A DNA stretch of 64,000 nt from Lentisphaerae bacterium GWF2_45_14. GTDB lineage: Bacteria; Verrucomicrobiota; Lentisphaeria; Victivallales; GWF2-45-14. The stretch covers positions 1-64,000 of the forward strand of contig MHBG01000056.1 in the NCBI GenBank assembly GCA_001804785.1. The letters run 5' to 3'. The notes beneath the pieces were generated by a model. That model was not told the DNA's origin. It made no database searches and saw only the letters and a list, made by a program, of their open reading frames with translations. Shown one piece after another: positions 61,953 to 64,000 of the stretch. Numbering within the stretch: position 1 is the stretch's first letter; every line of letters starts with the position of its first letter. The translations under genes and the position numbers were made by a program.

Positions 61953-63107
61953 GTGAGTACATTTGTAGGAATAGGAATGGGACCGATCCAGACTGGAATT
62001 TTTCTTTCGGGAGCGGCAAAGGGCGGCTTCGACCGCATCGTAGTGGCTGAAGTTGATGAAAAAATAAAGGAAGCAGTGAATAGCTCGGGCGGCAAAATAT
62101 CCATAAATATCGCGGGAGCAGACGGCATATACAGAGAAACCATACCGAATATAGAGATACTCAATCCTGCGGACAAGGATGATCTTGAAAAGCTCGTAGA
62201 GGCAGCTGTCGACGCAGAGGAATTTGCCACTGCACTCCCGAACGTTGACATTTTCAGGCATGTAGCGCCGTGGATGCGCCGTGCGTTTGAAAAAAAACCT
62301 GAAGCAACAAGATATATATATGCCGCGGAGAACAACAACCACGCTGCCGAAATCCTGACGGAAGCGGTAGGGGGTAATTTCCCGAATACCCATTTTCTCA
62401 ATACGGTCGTCGGCAAGATGAGCGGCGTTGTTTCATCTGCCGAGGCGGCTCAGGATAATCTGGCTCTTCTCGCTCCCGGCGCAGACCGAGGACATCTCGT
62501 GGAAGAATTCAACACAATATACATAAGTTCCGCCCCCGGCGTGAACGCTATAAAGACAAAGTATCTTTTTCCGAAAACCGATCTTTTCCCTTTCGAAGAA
62601 GCTAAGCTTTACGGGCACAATGCGATACACTTTCTTCTCGGAATGCTGGGGAAGATAGACGGCTTCGAATTTATGAGCCAGCTCAGGGGAAATGAAAAGC
62701 TAATACCCTTCGCGCGCTCAGCCTTTATCGACGAATGCGGCACCGCTCTCTGCAAAAAATGGAAAGGAGCGGACAGCCTTTTTACCATTGAAGGCTTCAG
62801 GAATTATGTAGAAGACCTGCTTGTTAGAATGACAAATCCCTTTTTGAAGGACGCTATCTCCAGGATCACCAGGGACTTGCCGAGAAAACTCTCCTGGGAT
62901 GACCGCTCTGTCGGTACTATGCGCCTTGTAGTGAGTCAGGGTATAAAACCTGACAAAATATCGTCCGGCGCGGCGCTTGCCGCCGTCGAGCTTTTTAGCA
63001 ATGACTCTAAGGCGGTCAGGGCAGGATTCGAGAAACTCTGGCCTCAGCCGTGGACTGACGAACACGAGACTGTTTTAACGCACATTTTTGAAAAAGCCGG
63101 TATTTAA
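61953..63107 (+). CDS. Mannitol dehydrogenase family protein
   Basis: 384 residues from a GTG at 61953, 6 bases after GAGGG at 61942-61946. The upstream extension to 61908 is not needed. The N-terminal nucleotide site is FVGIGMGPIQTGIFLSGAAKG, unlike plain GxGxxG. The family core is AAENNNHAAEILTEAV, TVVGKMSG and KLYGHNAIHFLLGMLG, with the C-terminal catalytic region KIPLA-like replaced by NEKLIPFARSAFIDECG. Polyol-specific long-chain dehydrogenases oxidise mannitol, mannitol-1-phosphate or tagaturonate/fructuronate. Substrate not determined. It diverges from the GntR/LacI-type regulator. Confidence 0.8.
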   Translation: MSTFVGIGMGPIQTGIFLSGAAKGGFDRIVVAEVDEKIKEAVNSSGGKISINIAGADGIYRETIPNIEILNPADKDDLEKLVEAAVDAEEFATALPNVDIFRHVAPWMRRAFEKKPEATRYIYAAENNNHAAEILTEAVGGNFPNTHFLNTVVGKMSGVVSSAEAAQDNLALLAPGADRGHLVEEFNTIYISSAPGVNAIKTKYLFPKTDLFPFEEAKLYGHNAIHFLLGMLGKIDGFEFMSQLRGNEKLIPFARSAFIDECGTALCKKWKGADSLFTIEGFRNYVEDLLVRMTNPFLKDAISRITRDLPRKLSWDDRSVGTMRLVVSQGIKPDKISSGAALAAVELFSNDSKAVRAGFEKLWPQPWTDEHETVLTHIFEKAGI

Positions 63108-64000
63108 AGCAATTCCGGTTGTTCGGCGGCGGCTTTGTTAAATTTTTTCCTGAGCGTTCCGAGTACTCTGTCGACGCCGGGGAAATCGCGAAACGTAAAG
63201 CCCGATTCCTTGAAGAAACTGCTTTCCTCAAGGAGCGCAGCTATTTCCGGCTTTCCAGCAAGAAATTTATCTACTCCTATAATGAGGGGAAGTTCCTGTC
63301 TGCTCTCACATGTGTGCAGTAGTTCCATAATATGTGTCGAATGCCAGCGGTGAAATAGTTCGAGGTAAACGGTGCGCGGGCTGTTTTTTTTGCGGAAGCT
63401 GAAATCGGGGAATACCAGCTCCTGCCCGCCGAGATTGAGAAATGAGGAGTGCCCGCATATCTCCCAGTCCAGTGACTTTTCTTTGAAGAGCTTGTGGAAC
63501 ATGACGATTTCTTCGGGGACATAGCTTGAGAAGTTTTTGTAATGGCTTACGAGCCCGGAACTCTCATCGAGAGAGAGTTTGAGTTCTTTGTCGTTAATCT
63601 TGATGACGGCCTTGAGTCTCCAGTGTGCCATATCGCATACGGCAGGAAAGAAGGAGGCCAGCTGAAGTCCGTACTTCTGTGTGTTTTCAAAGATGCTTGC
63701 GGGCCCGTCAACGCTCATCGCCAGAGAGTCGGGCATGCCGTCATTTACCTTTGAACTTTTTCCTTTGCTGATTTGTGCAAGGAGCCTGAAAAACTTTAAA
63801 TATTTAAGCATCTTCCTCATTTTTGCGGGCTCTGGCTCTTCTATCTCTATTTCGAGGCCGGCGCTATGGAGCAGGAGTGACTGGACAAGAGAGCAGTTAT
63901 AGCGTTCAAGGAGCTCGCGCGGGAATATTTTTTTGACGGATTTTAACGTTTCATTGTCGGGCAGGTCTGAGTATATTCCCTTCTGGTCGAACAGCAGTAT
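63104..64000 (-). CDS. DUF790 family protein, PD-(D/E)xK nuclease-like (partial at right edge)
   Basis: The frame is open from the right edge of the window to a stop at 63104, 299 codons. It includes FPRELLERYNCSLVQSLLLHSAGLEIEI upstream of an internal Met at 63820, so the true start lies outside. Then follow KYLKFFRLLAQ, LAMSVDGPASIFENTQKYGLQLASFFPAV, a WRLKAVIK strand and the nuclease-type core LVFPDFSFRKKNSPRTVYLELFHRWHSTHI. This matches the order of motifs in DUF790, a family of predicted RecB-like nucleases, often beside an XPB/Rad25-like helicase. It converges on the mannitol dehydrogenase-like gene, overlapping by four bases. Confidence 0.75.
   Translation of the reverse strand: MLLFDQKGIYSDLPDNETLKSVKKIFPRELLERYNCSLVQSLLLHSAGLEIEIEEPEPAKMRKMLKYLKFFRLLAQISKGKSSKVNDGMPDSLAMSVDGPASIFENTQKYGLQLASFFPAVCDMAHWRLKAVIKINDKELKLSLDESSGLVSHYKNFSSYVPEEIVMFHKLFKEKSLDWEICGHSSFLNLGGQELVFPDFSFRKKNSPRTVYLELFHRWHSTHIMELLHTCESRQELPLIIGVDKFLAGKPEIAALLEESSFFKESGFTFRDFPGVDRVLGTLRKKFNKAAAEQPELL

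Overview
The window reads as chromosomal DNA of a Gram-negative bacterium of the PVC superphylum, most likely Lentisphaerota (Victivallis/Lentisphaera-like). This placement is inference from content. There is an outer membrane (LpxA, LptG-type permease, autotransporter, LpoB-like and other lipoproteins). Two loci pair a sugar-type regulator and a glycosidase-like lipoprotein with a prepilin-like 'FTLIELLVVI' protein, an architecture greatly expanded in Lentisphaerota. Gene density is high, with no phage, insertion sequence or CRISPR array.

Layout. 1-6182: S10/spc ribosomal operon from the tail of rpsC to secY, without rpmD. 6259-7334: cmk and a hotdog thioesterase. 7381-14241 (minus): nitroreductase and a cell-envelope operon (LpoB-like lipoprotein, parvulin PPIase, unknown lipoprotein, a 1251-residue tandem DUF3857/transglutaminase protein). 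14332-17138: an autotransporter interrupted by a frameshift. 17189-19839 (minus): gpmI, lpxA and an unlisted 33-residue basic protein. 19988-23066: a leader with a strong terminator, then an ABC exporter and its HlyD-type adaptor. 23136-30142 (minus): RdgC-like protein and a carbohydrate locus (SGNH hydrolase, pseudopilin, DUF4838 protein, LacI regulator).

30212-32095 is a small rearranged island: two 117-bp direct repeats flank a TrkH potassium transporter that sits behind a clear c-di-AMP (ydaO/yuaA) riboswitch. 32237-34150 encodes an Uup-type ABC-F protein. 34179-37720 (minus) is a second potassium operon: a 47-residue small ORF, a long TrkH, TrkA and a membrane sensor-like protein with no output domain. 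A tRNA-Tyr follows. 38111-40947: a SDR/DapA-like/TetR operon with palindromic operator candidates. 41015-43024: a hybrid histidine kinase. 43041-50711 (minus): an MBL-fold protein, infA-map-adk (normally next to secY, here about 38 kb away), hisS, HU and mfd. 50835-53087: an RpoD-type sigma factor with an 18-bp x 16 minisatellite, then rpsU. 53160-57946: LptG-like permease, small membrane protein, AMMECR1, FAD oxidoreductase and glycosyltransferase. 57952-61802 (minus): second carbohydrate locus (DUF6259 protein, pseudopilin, GntR/LacI-type regulator). 61953-63107: mannitol-dehydrogenase family protein. The right edge cuts a DUF790 nuclease-like gene.

Most of the window is core metabolism and information processing. 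The parts that reward attention are the potassium/c-di-AMP region with its duplicated promoter module, the pseudoenzyme half of the tandem transglutaminase, two unlisted small genes, the repeat-bearing sigma factor, and the twin pseudopilin-glycosidase loci. I do not see a convincing undescribed defence or mobile system.
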